This document shows, piece by piece, positions 48,457 to 56,701 of a stretch of 64,000 nt of DNA; the stretch's first letter is position 1, and each line of letters starts with the position of its first letter. This DNA comes from Nostoc flagelliforme FACHB-838 (GTDB taxonomy: Bacteria; Cyanobacteriota; Cyanobacteriia; Cyanobacteriales; Nostocaceae): NCBI RefSeq assembly GCF_014698065.1, contig NZ_JACJSI010000034.1, positions 1 to 64,000 of the forward strand, read 5' to 3'. The translations under genes and the position numbers were made by a program. The notes beneath the pieces were generated by a model. That model was given only the letters and a program-made list of their open reading frames with translations. It made no database searches and was not told where the DNA came from.

Positions 48457-49062
48457 TCATTCTGGGGAAATTTCCCGATAAGCTTGGCGACACTGCTCAT
48501 AATTGTCTGGCAAAATTTCGGCATTACCAAAACATAATTGCTCGTGAGTGGTAATTAAAGTTTCATAAGGCTGTATAGGAGTCACAGAAGATCGCAGCAA
48601 TTGCAGATATTCGCCATCTGTGCGGCTGAGTTTATGGGGTGCGACCGCATTTTTATCCAACTGCTGCAACATCGCTAAATAAAGACAACGGCAAGCTTCG
48701 CGGTAGTTTCCCTGACGATAAAATTGTTGCGATCGCTCCAACAAAAGGGCTATGGATGACTCATTAGAGCGAGTTTTTACGCGAAAATCATTGAGATTGC
48801 CAGTTCTATTTAGCCAAGAATATACATAAGGACTAAATTCTCGCCATAATCGCCAACCCACCCAAGCTATAAATAAGGCTAGTACTAACCAAAATAAGAA
48901 TTTCAGCAATTCAACTAGCCAAGGGCTAATTGACCATCCAGTAGGTAATTTTGGTAGAGCTTGTTCAAAGCGGTAAAACTGGTATTCCCACCATTCTCCC
49001 ACTTGCTGTTGAAATTGAGAAAGCTGCCAACTCCAGCTAGTTTTTTCAAAAGTATCTGTCAT
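48457..49062 (-). CDS. DUF4129 domain-containing membrane protein
   Basis: A 201-residue protein with a Trp-rich N-terminus, one membrane segment (ELLKFLFWLVLALFIAWVGWRLW, about residues 50-72) and a C-terminal DUF4129 domain: LLERSQQFYRQGNYREACRCLYLAMLQQLDKN, then DGEYLQLL and a YEQCRQAYREI end. DUF4129 domains often follow transglutaminase domains. The start codon directly abuts a pyrimidine-rich tandem repeat on the transcript, so no Shine-Dalgarno site is visible. Confidence 0.82.
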   Translation of the reverse strand: MTDTFEKTSWSWQLSQFQQQVGEWWEYQFYRFEQALPKLPTGWSISPWLVELLKFLFWLVLALFIAWVGWRLWREFSPYVYSWLNRTGNLNDFRVKTRSNESSIALLLERSQQFYRQGNYREACRCLYLAMLQQLDKNAVAPHKLSRTDGEYLQLLRSSVTPIQPYETLITTHEQLCFGNAEILPDNYEQCRQAYREISPE

Positions 49063-49063
49063 A

Positions 49064-49117
49064 GAGGGGGAGGGGGAGCAGGGGGAGCAGGGGAGGCAGG
49101 GGGAGCAGGGGGAGAAG
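49064..49117. repeat. GGGGGAGCA short tandem repeat at the DUF4129 start
   Basis: Five to six copies of GGGGGAGCA/GGGAGGCA lie within 2 nt of the DUF4129 ATG (49060-49062). On the transcript they read as CT-rich sequence. Confidence 0.8.
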
Positions 49118-49172
49118 AACTAGTATGATTAATTCATCTAATGCCCAATACCCAATGCTCCATGCCCAATTA

Positions 49173-49658
49173 CTAATGACTAATTACTCTTGTCTTTTTT
49201 ATCATTATCCAGCCGATAACAACAAGTAGCGCACCGAGTGCCAGAAATCCTAAATCCCAGGCTAACTCATTTGGGCCTGGTTTCACATGATGGACACCGA
49301 GAATTTGGTGGTCAATTAAACCTTCAACAAAGTCGAATAACCCAGTTCCAATCAGTATTGACCCAATAAAAGTCTGCGATGACCAAGGAACATCATCACG
49401 TCCTCCAGCACGCCATAGCAACATAAGCCCTATCACAGTAAATACCCAATCCAAGGTATGAAATAAGCCATCCCATACCATGTTCAAATCTATATTTGCC
49501 GTGTTGGTCAAAGGTCGAATGTTACTAAGCATGTGATGCCACTGGAGAATCTGATGCAGTAAAATTCCATCAATAAAGCCTCCAAGACCCACACCAAGAA
49601 AAATTCCAGCCGTAATTAGCGGTGCGCGTCGGTTGAGAGATTCACTATTTGCCTCCAT
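49173..49658 (-). CDS. DUF2243 membrane protein
   Basis: A 161-residue protein with four predicted membrane segments: LITAGIFLGVGLGGFIDGILLHQIL, LDWVFTVIGLMLLWRA, FIGSILIGTGLFDFVEGLIDHQIL and DLGFLALGALLVVIGWIMI. Conserved His in ILLHQ, WHHM and DHQILGVHHV form the DUF2243 pattern and could bind metal. The ATG at 49656-49658 has GAGG just upstream; an in-frame ATG four codons earlier (49670) is an alternative. Function unknown. Confidence 0.82.
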   Translation of the reverse strand: MEANSESLNRRAPLITAGIFLGVGLGGFIDGILLHQILQWHHMLSNIRPLTNTANIDLNMVWDGLFHTLDWVFTVIGLMLLWRAGGRDDVPWSSQTFIGSILIGTGLFDFVEGLIDHQILGVHHVKPGPNELAWDLGFLALGALLVVIGWIMIKKTRVISH

Positions 49659-49744
49659 TGTCAACCTCATAGATAGGCTTTCTCACCAAAATACAACTCT
49701 TTTGGGGGAAATATCTTCTATCTACAGGCAAGTAGGATCATTGA

Positions 49745-49815
49745 AATTAAATATGCATAATCCAGAACCCTTGTAGAGATTTAACACAGCTACGTCTCTA
49801 TAAGGGTTCTATGTG
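49745..49815. repeat. Copy 1 of a dispersed TAAATATGCAT...GTAGAGAC repeat
   Basis: The string AAATTAAATATGCAT followed by CCTTGTAGAGA and TACGTCTCTA also occurs at 52.70-52.77 kb. Here the arms AGAACCCTTGTAGAGA and TCTCTATAAGGGTTCT are complementary with small differences, giving a long hairpin behind the pentapeptide gene that could end its transcript. Confidence 0.6.
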
Positions 49816-49818
49816 TAA

Positions 49819-50208
49819 TCATTCAGTTTTAATCTGCATACCCGCTTTCACTGGGTCGAAATCTTGAGGAAAATGGGTACTGCGATCGTAATCTGCTTTT
49901 TCCAACTTCGCTCTTTGTAGATCGGCTTGGCGGAAATTTGCTGACATTAACAATGCTCCCCTAAGATCGGCATCCTTTAGATTAGCTTGACTGAGATCGG
50001 CAAAGCTCAAGTCAGTTCCCCTAAGATTAGCGCCAATCAGGTTAGCTTCACTCAAGTCAGCATAACTGAGGTCAGATCCTTTCAAGTTAATGCCTTGCAA
50101 ATCAGCATTACCCAGTTCTGCTTTACTAAAGTCTCGTTTTCCTGCTGCATAACTCTCTACCAGAGTGGCGGCACTATTTATGATCTCTTGAGAATTGACT
50201 TCAGGCAT
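49819..50208 (-). CDS. Pentapeptide-repeat protein
   Basis: A 129-residue protein whose residues 27-110 are A(D/N)L-type pentapeptides (AELGNADLQGINLKGSDLSYADLSEANLIG and on), which would fold as a right-handed quadrilateral beta-helix. N-terminal 25 residues are helical. Such proteins are abundant in cyanobacteria, with varied and mostly unknown roles. An Rrf2 regulator gene lies upstream in the same direction, 140 bp away. Confidence 0.88.
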   Translation of the reverse strand: MPEVNSQEIINSAATLVESYAAGKRDFSKAELGNADLQGINLKGSDLSYADLSEANLIGANLRGTDLSFADLSQANLKDADLRGALLMSANFRQADLQRAKLEKADYDRSTHFPQDFDPVKAGMQIKTE

Positions 50209-50346
50209 ATAACAGCCTCACACCTTATCTCGTTATTACTTTCATGTACCCTTTTAATTACATTAGCGTAGCGGTAGCAAATTTGCGTACCCTAGGTACA
50301 AGAAAGCTACACTCAGCATCTTTTAGAAAGCGTGATGACGAATTAC

Positions 50347-50784
50347 CTAAATGTAATACATTAGTTCTTTCTGTTCTCGGATTGCTCTGCGATCGCAAAG
50401 GTCTTGGAGTGTATATTTTTCTAAAACAGAGTTAGCAGCCTGGCGTGCTTCCTGCCAAACTTCTTGAATTAGCTCACCTTCTACCGTGTTGGGAGTCGGC
50501 TCATTACTAGAGACAGTAATATCTGACCCTTCCATGCAGCTAAAAGCATCGAACACTGTAATTTTCTGAGGATCTCGCGCCAGAACATAGCCACCTTTGG
50601 CTCCGCGTATACTTTTAATTAAACCTCCGCGTCTTAATGTTGCTAAAAGTTGTTCCAAATAGCGGTTCGGTATGTCTTGCAATGCCGCTATCTCTCGAAT
50701 TTGCAGGGCTTCACCCTTAGGGTAGCAGGTCGCCAACTCTAACAAGGCTAAAAGCGCGTATTCTGATTTATTAGAAATTACCAC
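50347..50784 (-). CDS. Rrf2-family transcriptional regulator
   Basis: A 145-residue winged-helix regulator: NKSEYALLALLELA, LQIREIAALQDIPNRYLEQLLATLRRGGLIKSIRGAKGGYVLAR (HTH plus wing). The three-cysteine Fe-S site of IscR is absent; only Cys in FSCMEG and DLCDRR remain, so it is nearer the CymR-like members. The GTG start is at 50782-50784. The target is unknown; the pentapeptide gene downstream or its own promoter are candidates. Confidence 0.88.
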   Translation of the reverse strand: MVISNKSEYALLALLELATCYPKGEALQIREIAALQDIPNRYLEQLLATLRRGGLIKSIRGAKGGYVLARDPQKITVFDAFSCMEGSDITVSSNEPTPNTVEGELIQEVWQEARQAANSVLEKYTLQDLCDRRAIREQKELMYYI

Positions 50785-51112
50785 AGGCGTAATATTTTTA
50801 ACTCACACCTAAAGATACAAAATTTTCAGCCTGTTTCCCTAAGCTATTGCTAAGAAAACTTTACAATCAACTTATCATTGACCGGCTAACTCTACTTTAA
50901 AGACCTTTTAGCATAGCAGCAATTACTTTTATTTCTTGATTCGATAAATAAAAGTGATTGATTATCGTACAGTACTCTCAGTTAAAAATTGATTTAAAAT
51001 TTAAGTTTGTCTTACTTCAAGCCAATTTTGTCAATGATTATTATAATTTCTTAGCGTGAAGTAATTATAGATAGGGAATGGGGAAGTCTCAATGCCCCAT
51101 GCCCCATGCCTT
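50785..51112. other. AT-rich intergenic, no gene seen
   Basis: 330 bp with a CCCCATG heptad string next to the trmFO 3' end and an AT-rich stretch that should hold the Rrf2 gene promoter. Confidence 0.45.
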
Positions 51113-52429
51113 TTAATTATAATTAGCTTTCCAGTTTGCCAAATCAGTTAACGAGCGATCGCGGTAACGTCCATAACGCTCCTGCTTACTTTTGATTTTT
51201 GCACCCAGTTCCGGAAAAATACCAAAGTTAGGTGGCATTGGTTGGAAATGCTTGGGCGAAGCGGAACTAATAAATTCCAATAACGCGCCCATCATTGTTG
51301 TTGGTGGTAAAACCAAAGGTTCTTTACCCAAAGCTAATCTTGCGGCATTAATTCCCGCCAAGCAGCCACCCGCAGCCGCAGCTGTGTAGCCTTCAGTCCC
51401 AATCAATTGTCCAGCGGCTAGCAATGTGGGACGTTCTTTAAATTGCAGGGTAGGATGCATTAGCTGGGGAGCATTGAGAAAAGTGTTGCGGTGCATTACT
51501 CCTAAACGTACAAACTCCGCTTTTTCTAAACTTGGAATTAACTGAAATATTCGCTTTTGCTCACCCCAACGCAGGTTAGTTTGAAATCCTACCATATTCC
51601 ATAGTTGACCAGCTTTATCTTCTTGTCGCAACTGCACCACAGCATAAGGACGTTCCCCCGTGCGAGTATCTGACAATCCCACTGGCTTTAAGGGGCCATA
51701 ACGCATGGTATCTTCCCCTCGCTGTGCTAGTTCTTCTATGGGTAAACAGGCTTCAAAAAATTTTGCCGTTTCTCGTTCAAAACCTTTAAGTTCTGTTTGT
51801 TCAGCTTTACAAAGTTCTTCCCGAAACACTAAGTACTGCTCTTTATTCATTGGGCAGTTGAGATAAGCGGCTTCGCCTTTGTCATAGCGTGATGCCATAA
51901 AAGCAATGTCACGGTTAATCGATTCTCCCACAATAATCGGACTAGCCGCATCGAAAAAGCTGAGGTATTCCATCCCCGTAAAGCGTTGCAAATCTTGGGC
52001 TAAGTCGGGACTAGTTAAAGGCCCGGTTGCTAAAACTACAATACCTTCAGGAATCGCAGACACTTCACCCCGACGGAATTCAATTAAAGGATGACTCGCT
52101 AAAGTTTCAGTTAAGTCTTGGCCAAATTGTCCTCTGTCTACAGCTAAGGCTCCACCAGCAGGAACGGCATGTTCATCAGCTTTGGAAATAACTATAGAAC
52201 CCAGTTGGCGTAATTCTTCGTGCAATAATCCAGCCGCGCGATCGCTTGCCATTGCCCCAAAGGAATTACTACACACTAATTCTGCTAAATGTTCTGTATG
52301 ATGAGCAGGACTAAATCGCTTTGGACGCATTTCATGGAGAATCACTGGCACTCCAGCTTGGGCTATTTGCCAAGCTGCTTCTGTTCCAGCTAGTCCACCT
52401 CCAATTACTTGTATCGGTTGTTTTTCCAT
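51113..52429 (-). CDS. trmFO: Methylenetetrahydrofolate--tRNA-(uracil-5-)-methyltransferase TrmFO
   Basis: A 438-residue FAD enzyme that makes m5U54 in the T loop of tRNA using methylene-tetrahydrofolate. The N-terminal dinucleotide fold [18 protein letters not shown] is followed by [25 protein letters not shown] (with the catalytic cysteine region), [25 protein letters not shown] and the C-terminal [15 protein letters not shown]. The ATG at 52427-52429 matches the family start; an in-frame ATG seven codons upstream (52450) is possible. Confidence 0.94.
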   Translation of the reverse strand: MEKQPIQVIGGGLAGTEAAWQIAQAGVPVILHEMRPKRFSPAHHTEHLAELVCSNSFGAMASDRAAGLLHEELRQLGSIVISKADEHAVPAGGALAVDRGQFGQDLTETLASHPLIEFRRGEVSAIPEGIVVLATGPLTSPDLAQDLQRFTGMEYLSFFDAASPIIVGESINRDIAFMASRYDKGEAAYLNCPMNKEQYLVFREELCKAEQTELKGFERETAKFFEACLPIEELAQRGEDTMRYGPLKPVGLSDTRTGERPYAVVQLRQEDKAGQLWNMVGFQTNLRWGEQKRIFQLIPSLEKAEFVRLGVMHRNTFLNAPQLMHPTLQFKERPTLLAAGQLIGTEGYTAAAAGGCLAGINAARLALGKEPLVLPPTTMMGALLEFISSASPKHFQPMPPNFGIFPELGAKIKSKQERYGRYRDRSLTDLANWKANYN

Positions 52430-52608
52430 AATTAAATTTTTAATTTCCATTTCTTAAGTATCTATCAGCATTACAGAAGTAAAATTAAATAAAAAGTCGT
52501 GTTGACCAGATAATCAGCGTAAAACATGGTGGAGCAACAACACCAGATAACCTCTACTATGCATATATCTTCTATAACCTGCAAAAAGAACTGATTGGAA
52601 GTTAACAA

Positions 52609-52677
52609 TTATAAATTATCTGTATCAATTCCCTTTTCTTTGAGTTTAGCTAACAATTCTTGATAGCGATCGCGCTA
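52609..52677 (-). pseudogene. C-terminal scrap of a Uma2-type protein
   Basis: A 22-codon open stretch ends DRYQELLAKLKEKGIDTDNL before a TAA; this coil is the usual tail of cyanobacterial Uma2 endonucleases. A TAG precedes it in frame at about 52675-52677 and nothing of the nuclease core remains. A gene remnant is likely. Confidence 0.45.
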
Positions 52678-52705
52678 ATATTGATTTTAGCTATAGCATT
52701 CATAA

Positions 52706-52775
52706 ATTAAATATGCATTACTCATAACCTTTGTAGAGACGTAGCACTGTTACGTCTCTACATTCTTTTTTACAA
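52706..52775. repeat. Copy 2 of the TAAATATGCAT...GTAGAGAC repeat
   Basis: Matches the element at 49745-49815. Its palindromic core GTAGAGACGTA/TACGTCTCTAC (52733-52743 and 52751-52761) is followed by ATTCTTTTTT, so on the plus strand it looks like a terminator. It lies about 120 bp upstream of rca. Confidence 0.65.
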
Positions 52776-52894
52776 GACATCTATACAAGGCATTGCGCAA
52801 CTAAACTGTGTCCTGTGTGAAAGAAAAGCGATCGCTATCCCCAAAAAAACTTAACATTAACCTTAGAAGAATTAATTTTTCATAAGACAAACTC

Positions 52895-54166
52895 ATGGGT
52901 TATTACATTGCTCCCCGTTTTTTGGATAAACTTGCTGTCCACATCACTAAAAACTTTTTGAAGCTTCCTGGGGTGCGAGTACCCTTGATTTTGGGGATTC
53001 ATGGACGTAAAGGTGAGGGCAAAACTTTTCAATGTGAGTTAGTCTTCGAGAAAATGGGTATCGAAGTAACTCACGTATCTGGTGGCGAATTGGAAAGTCC
53101 AGATGCAGGAGATCCAGCGCGGTTGATTCGGCTGCGCTATCGGGAAACAGCAGAACTGATCAAAGTACGCGGCAAAATGTGTGTACTGATGATTAACGAT
53201 TTAGATGCTGGTGCTGGACGCTTTGATGAGGGCACTCAATATACTGTAAATACGCAGTTGGTGAATGCCACACTGATGAATATTGCAGATAATCCCACAG
53301 ATGTGCAGTTGCCGGGTAGCTATGATTCCACGCCTTTAAATCGTGTGCCGATTATTGTCACAGGTAATGATTTTTCTACCCTCTATGCACCGTTAATTCG
53401 GGATGGACGGATGGATAAATTTTACTGGGAACCAGATAGAGAAGACAAGGTGGGAATTGTCAAGGGGATTTTTGAACCGGATGGATTGTCACAACGGGAA
53501 ATTGAACAGCTAGTTGATACTTTTGTCAATCAGTCCATTGACTTTTTTAGCGCTTTGCGATCGCGCATTTATGACGAGCAAATCCGCAACTATATTTATA
53601 AAGTAGGTTTTGAGCAGGTATCCTTGAGTGTGGTTAACAGCACTCAAGGGCCACCAGAATTTCAAAAGCCAAATTTCAACCTGTCTCATCTCATTGAGTC
53701 TGGTAAGTTGATGGTTGGTGAACAAAGCCGGGTGGAAAATTCCCAATTGGTTGATGAGTACAACCGACTGAATCGAGGTAGAAATTCTCATCAATCTGCA
53801 CCACCTGCTGTAACACCAATTAGTCAGCCATCAAATGGCGCAACTCAAGAAGCAAAAACGAATGGATTCCAGACACACCATGTATCGAGTCCACATTTGA
53901 CTCTAGAGACACAAGAACAGATTCGGCAATTATTATCTCAAGGCTACAAAATTAGTATTGAACACGTAGATGAGCGCCGTTTTCGCACAGGTTCTTGGCA
54001 AAGTTGTGTTAATAGCCACATTGATGCCGAGTCTGATGCAATTTCTAATTTGGAATCAACTTTGACAAAATATAGCGGTGAGTATGTACGTTTAGTAGGT
54101 ATCGATCCAAAGGCCAAGCGGCGCGTAGTGGAGACGATTATTCAGCGTCCGAATGGCAAAAATTAG
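52895..54166 (+). CDS. rca: Rubisco activase with C-terminal small-subunit-like domain
   Basis: A 423-residue AAA+ protein. Walker A is GRKGEGKT (residues 37-44), Walker B MINDLDAG (about 98-105), and the sensor/arginine region VTGNDFSTLYAPLIRDGRMDKFYWEP, all typical of green-type Rca. After a linker (about residues 295-335) the last 80 residues resemble RbcS (TQEQIRQLLSQGYKISIEHVDERRFRTGSWQSC...GEYVRLVGIDPKAKRRV). The AAA+ part remodels inhibited rubisco; the small-subunit-like domain ties it to the rubisco/carboxysome network. No rbc genes are adjacent. Confidence 0.95.
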   Translation: MGYYIAPRFLDKLAVHITKNFLKLPGVRVPLILGIHGRKGEGKTFQCELVFEKMGIEVTHVSGGELESPDAGDPARLIRLRYRETAELIKVRGKMCVLMINDLDAGAGRFDEGTQYTVNTQLVNATLMNIADNPTDVQLPGSYDSTPLNRVPIIVTGNDFSTLYAPLIRDGRMDKFYWEPDREDKVGIVKGIFEPDGLSQREIEQLVDTFVNQSIDFFSALRSRIYDEQIRNYIYKVGFEQVSLSVVNSTQGPPEFQKPNFNLSHLIESGKLMVGEQSRVENSQLVDEYNRLNRGRNSHQSAPPAVTPISQPSNGATQEAKTNGFQTHHVSSPHLTLETQEQIRQLLSQGYKISIEHVDERRFRTGSWQSCVNSHIDAESDAISNLESTLTKYSGEYVRLVGIDPKAKRRVVETIIQRPNGKN

Positions 54167-54195
54167 TAGTCAATTAAGTTCTGACTTTTCTAGAA

Positions 54196-54222
54196 AGTCT
54201 CTCTCCTAAAAGGAGAGAGACT
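54196..54222. repeat. 12-bp hairpin behind rca
   Basis: AGTCTCTCTCCT/AGGAGAGAGACT with an AAA loop lies 30 nt past the rca stop; a weak T-rich run follows (GGAATTTTTCC). It may end the rca transcript. It is of the same repeat style as the element inside the helicase remnant. Confidence 0.6.
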
Positions 54223-54229
54223 TGGAATT

Positions 54230-54350
54230 TTTCCTCGTTCATAATGCTCTGCATGGGAATGCATTGATTGAGTCTCTGACTCAATATCTGACTAAAAATA
54301 GAGCATCTAATTAGTTGTTCATCATGCTCTGCATAGGAACGAGAGAAAAA
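54230..54350. repeat. Two CGTTC...GGAACG repeats
   Basis: CTCGTTCATAATGCTCTGCA and TTCATCATGCTCTGCATAGG lie about 85 bp apart, each with a GGAA arm; they are related to the element at 31181-31207. No gene is present between rca and the secreted-protein gene. Confidence 0.5.
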
Positions 54351-54385
54351 TATACTATTCAATTTGATAGCTGAATCCTAACCTT

Positions 54386-55141
54386 TTAATTACAAGTATT
54401 TGCTGAAGCCGAGGTCACGGTTCTTAAATCCCCGGTAAATACAACTCTGTATGATGAATAAGGTGATGGGCCAGTGCAATTCATGGAATTTGTATTAGCA
54501 CGACGGGGAGTCCACCATGACTGTGCAAGCACAGTCAAACTTGTGCCATTCCATGATAAGTTGTTGACAAGTAAAGAGTTAGTTTTTCCATCAGTCGGTT
54601 TTTTAGAAGATAAAAATGTGGCATAATTAACATTGCCATTAGCTGGATTAATCCGGGCTATAACTGCAACTTTTGGCCCACCTCCAAAACCATAGCTGGT
54701 TAACCAACGCCCAATAGCAAAGCGGCGAAAATCATTACCTGACTGGCTACCAGTGGAAGAGTAAACGCCATATAAAACATCGCTTCCATTCCAATACAAT
54801 CCATAACCAGTACCATCGTCGCCGGTTGTTTCGTAATCAGTACGACACCATGCTTTTACCCCATTATTAAAGCGGATAGTTATCGGATTTTTGTTATTAG
54901 ATGAGACTTGCTGATAACCAATGTAAAAACTTGTTGTTCCAGAACCTACTCTTGACGCTTTTTTAGATTTGATTGTCGCTTCACTATCATTGCAACTGAA
55001 TGTTACAGCATTACCGACAGCTGGATTTGTAGTTTGGGCTAAAGCTTGAGGAGTTTTTTGTATAAGTAGTAAATCAGCTATTAATACAGCAGACAAAGAA
55101 AAACCAGCAAAAAACGTCTGTAATTTGCGCGAATAAATCAT
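54386..55141 (-). CDS. Secreted protein of unknown function
   Basis: A 251-residue protein from the ATG at 55139-55141 (IYSRKLQTFFAG), with AGGG about 9 nt upstream. A signal peptide through SLSAVLIADLLLIQKTPQALAQ ends at a likely AQ-TT cleavage site. The mature part is Ser/Asn/Gly/Tyr-rich and beta-like (SFYIGYQQVSSNN, GYGLYWNGSDVLYGVYSSTG) with four cysteines (FSCND, AWCRTD, MNCTG, NTCN) that may pair. No known domain is visible; a surface or periplasmic role is inferred. Confidence 0.7.
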   Translation of the reverse strand: MIYSRKLQTFFAGFSLSAVLIADLLLIQKTPQALAQTTNPAVGNAVTFSCNDSEATIKSKKASRVGSGTTSFYIGYQQVSSNNKNPITIRFNNGVKAWCRTDYETTGDDGTGYGLYWNGSDVLYGVYSSTGSQSGNDFRRFAIGRWLTSYGFGGGPKVAVIARINPANGNVNYATFLSSKKPTDGKTNSLLVNNLSWNGTSLTVLAQSWWTPRRANTNSMNCTGPSPYSSYRVVFTGDLRTVTSASANTCN

Positions 55142-55503
55142 GGTATAACCCTGCCGAGAACATTGAACGAGAAACACCGTACCACTATAATCTCTAATCA
55201 GTATTTAGACAAGTAAAATTTTTTAAATCCCCATTTTATAGTGTTTTTAAGATTACGAAAATTTAAACTGGACGACACAATACATAAAGTTATATGCATG
55301 ACAAGGCATGATATTAGCTGCATATACTTTTTCTTTATCAAAGAGTATCAGCGAATAAAATAAGTTCTGATAGGTTATACTTCAGCATGGGCGATCGCAA
55401 GCTTAAAAAAATAATTTTAATCAAGAATAAACAAACGTTCATTCTCTCAAACCCTTGCTATAAGCCTTGTTGCGCTCTGCTTTTGGATTAGTATCGTGCT
55501 GTA
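55142..55503. other. AT-rich intergenic, no gene seen
   Basis: 360 bp with one HIP1-like site and no supported ORF; it should hold the promoter of the secreted-protein gene. Confidence 0.45.
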
Positions 55504-55899
55504 TTAGGCAATTTGAGAATTTTCATTTGACACTTCTCCTGCAACAGCTTTCAAGCGGGTCAATCTGCTTTTGCGAACCCGTTCACTATCACGAACTCCA
55601 CCCGCCATCTCATACTCGCTGCTATCTTTGCCATATTTAAAACCAACCCCTCTGACCATCTTATCTGTAAGATTACTTAAGGTTTTTTCCATCGCATCAA
55701 TTTTAGTTTTGGAAGAATCAATTACAGTTAAAGCGGTGTTATAAGCATCAAGCATAGTTCGTAACTGCTCAATTGCTTGAGTCAAGCTTTGCAAATCACA
55801 ATTATTACCAAAATCCATATTGGAATCAATTGCTTTTAGCCCAGAGGATCTCAATTCAGCTTTTTCTAGAACACGGGATGTACGTTTTTTACGGGACAT
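55504..55899 (-). CDS. Small conserved hypothetical protein with coiled helix
   Basis: A 131-residue basic protein from the ATG at 55897-55899 (SRKKRTSRVLEKAELR). The centre is a long amphipathic helix (LTQAIEQLRTMLDAYNTALTVIDSSKTKIDAMEKTLSNLTDKM), followed by GVGFKYGKDSSEYEMAGGVRDSERVRKSR, which recurs in other cyanobacterial hypotheticals as I recall. Nothing shows its function. Confidence 0.65.
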   Translation of the reverse strand: MSRKKRTSRVLEKAELRSSGLKAIDSNMDFGNNCDLQSLTQAIEQLRTMLDAYNTALTVIDSSKTKIDAMEKTLSNLTDKMVRGVGFKYGKDSSEYEMAGGVRDSERVRKSRLTRLKAVAGEVSNENSQIA

Positions 55900-56061
55900 A
55901 AACATATTCCTTTGAGAGTCTGCTAGAGCTAGTTTGCCTTAAGCAAGCTGTTTTTTGGTTCAGTAAATTTAGTGAATAATTGTATTTATTGAAAAAATAC
56001 AAGCATATCTGAGTAATTTCTCTTAATTTCTCGCTTGTACCTGATTTTCTTCACAATCGCT

Positions 56062-56243
56062 TTAATGTTGATGAGAAATATTGCAATGTTAATGAGGAAG
56101 ATTGCAATGTTGATGAGAAACATTGCAATGTTGATGAGGAATATTGCAATGTCGATAAGGAAGATCGCAACATTTATAAAGAATATTGCAATGTTGATGA
56201 GAAATATTGCAATGTTGATGAGGAAGATTGCAATGTTTATAAG
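56062..56243. repeat. 21-bp tandem repeat array, about 8.7 copies
   Basis: Units like AATGTTGATGAGAAATATTGC repeat at exactly 21 bp; variants change GAGAAA/GAGGAA and TTGATG/TTTATA. Because 21 is a multiple of three, one frame (56035-56256) stays open and would read repeats of IAMLMRN, but nothing supports translation. The array sits in a 780-bp gap between a hypothetical gene and the Gfo/Idh gene. Confidence 0.9.
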
Positions 56244-56701
56244 TAGGTATGGATGATTAAGTATAAGATGTCATTGCAAATGTTCGCGGAGCGTCTTGCA
56301 GAGAAGCGAAGCAAAACATCTTATGGCTTATTTGCAAGAACTTTGCTATTGGGTATTCCAAAATCCGATTGCTTGTGTCGCCAGTACTCAGTATAAACTA
56401 TCAGAGTATTTTCAGATTGCGATCGCCTCCGGCGAGCGATTACGCTATCGCTCAAATTGATAAAGTCCTTAAAGATTAAAAAGTTGTACTGCTGCCATAA
56501 AAAGGTATAGTTTGGTAAATAGAACCTATTCCCAAAAATTATGATCAACAAATACTCAGATTTTAAGTTCTTGTTTGGCTTTTTTGTAGATAATTACAGT
56601 GGGTAATTATTTAGTAAATCCACTTACACATAAAAAACCATGATAATAGATGAAATGATATTATGTAAGTAAATTGTATAAGGATGGGAGTAAATAATGA
56701 T
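56244..56701. other. Intergenic, no gene seen
   Basis: Includes a GCGGAGCGTCTTGCAGAGAAG-like dispersed repeat near 56.29 kb and a HIP1-rich patch near 56.42 kb. A 76-codon minus-strand frame (56321-56551) runs through the repeat and is not supported. Confidence 0.4.

Noticed and set aside
56035-56256. 73-residue plus-strand ORF
   Set aside because: Composed almost wholly of the 21-bp array; the period of three codons keeps the frame open by itself.
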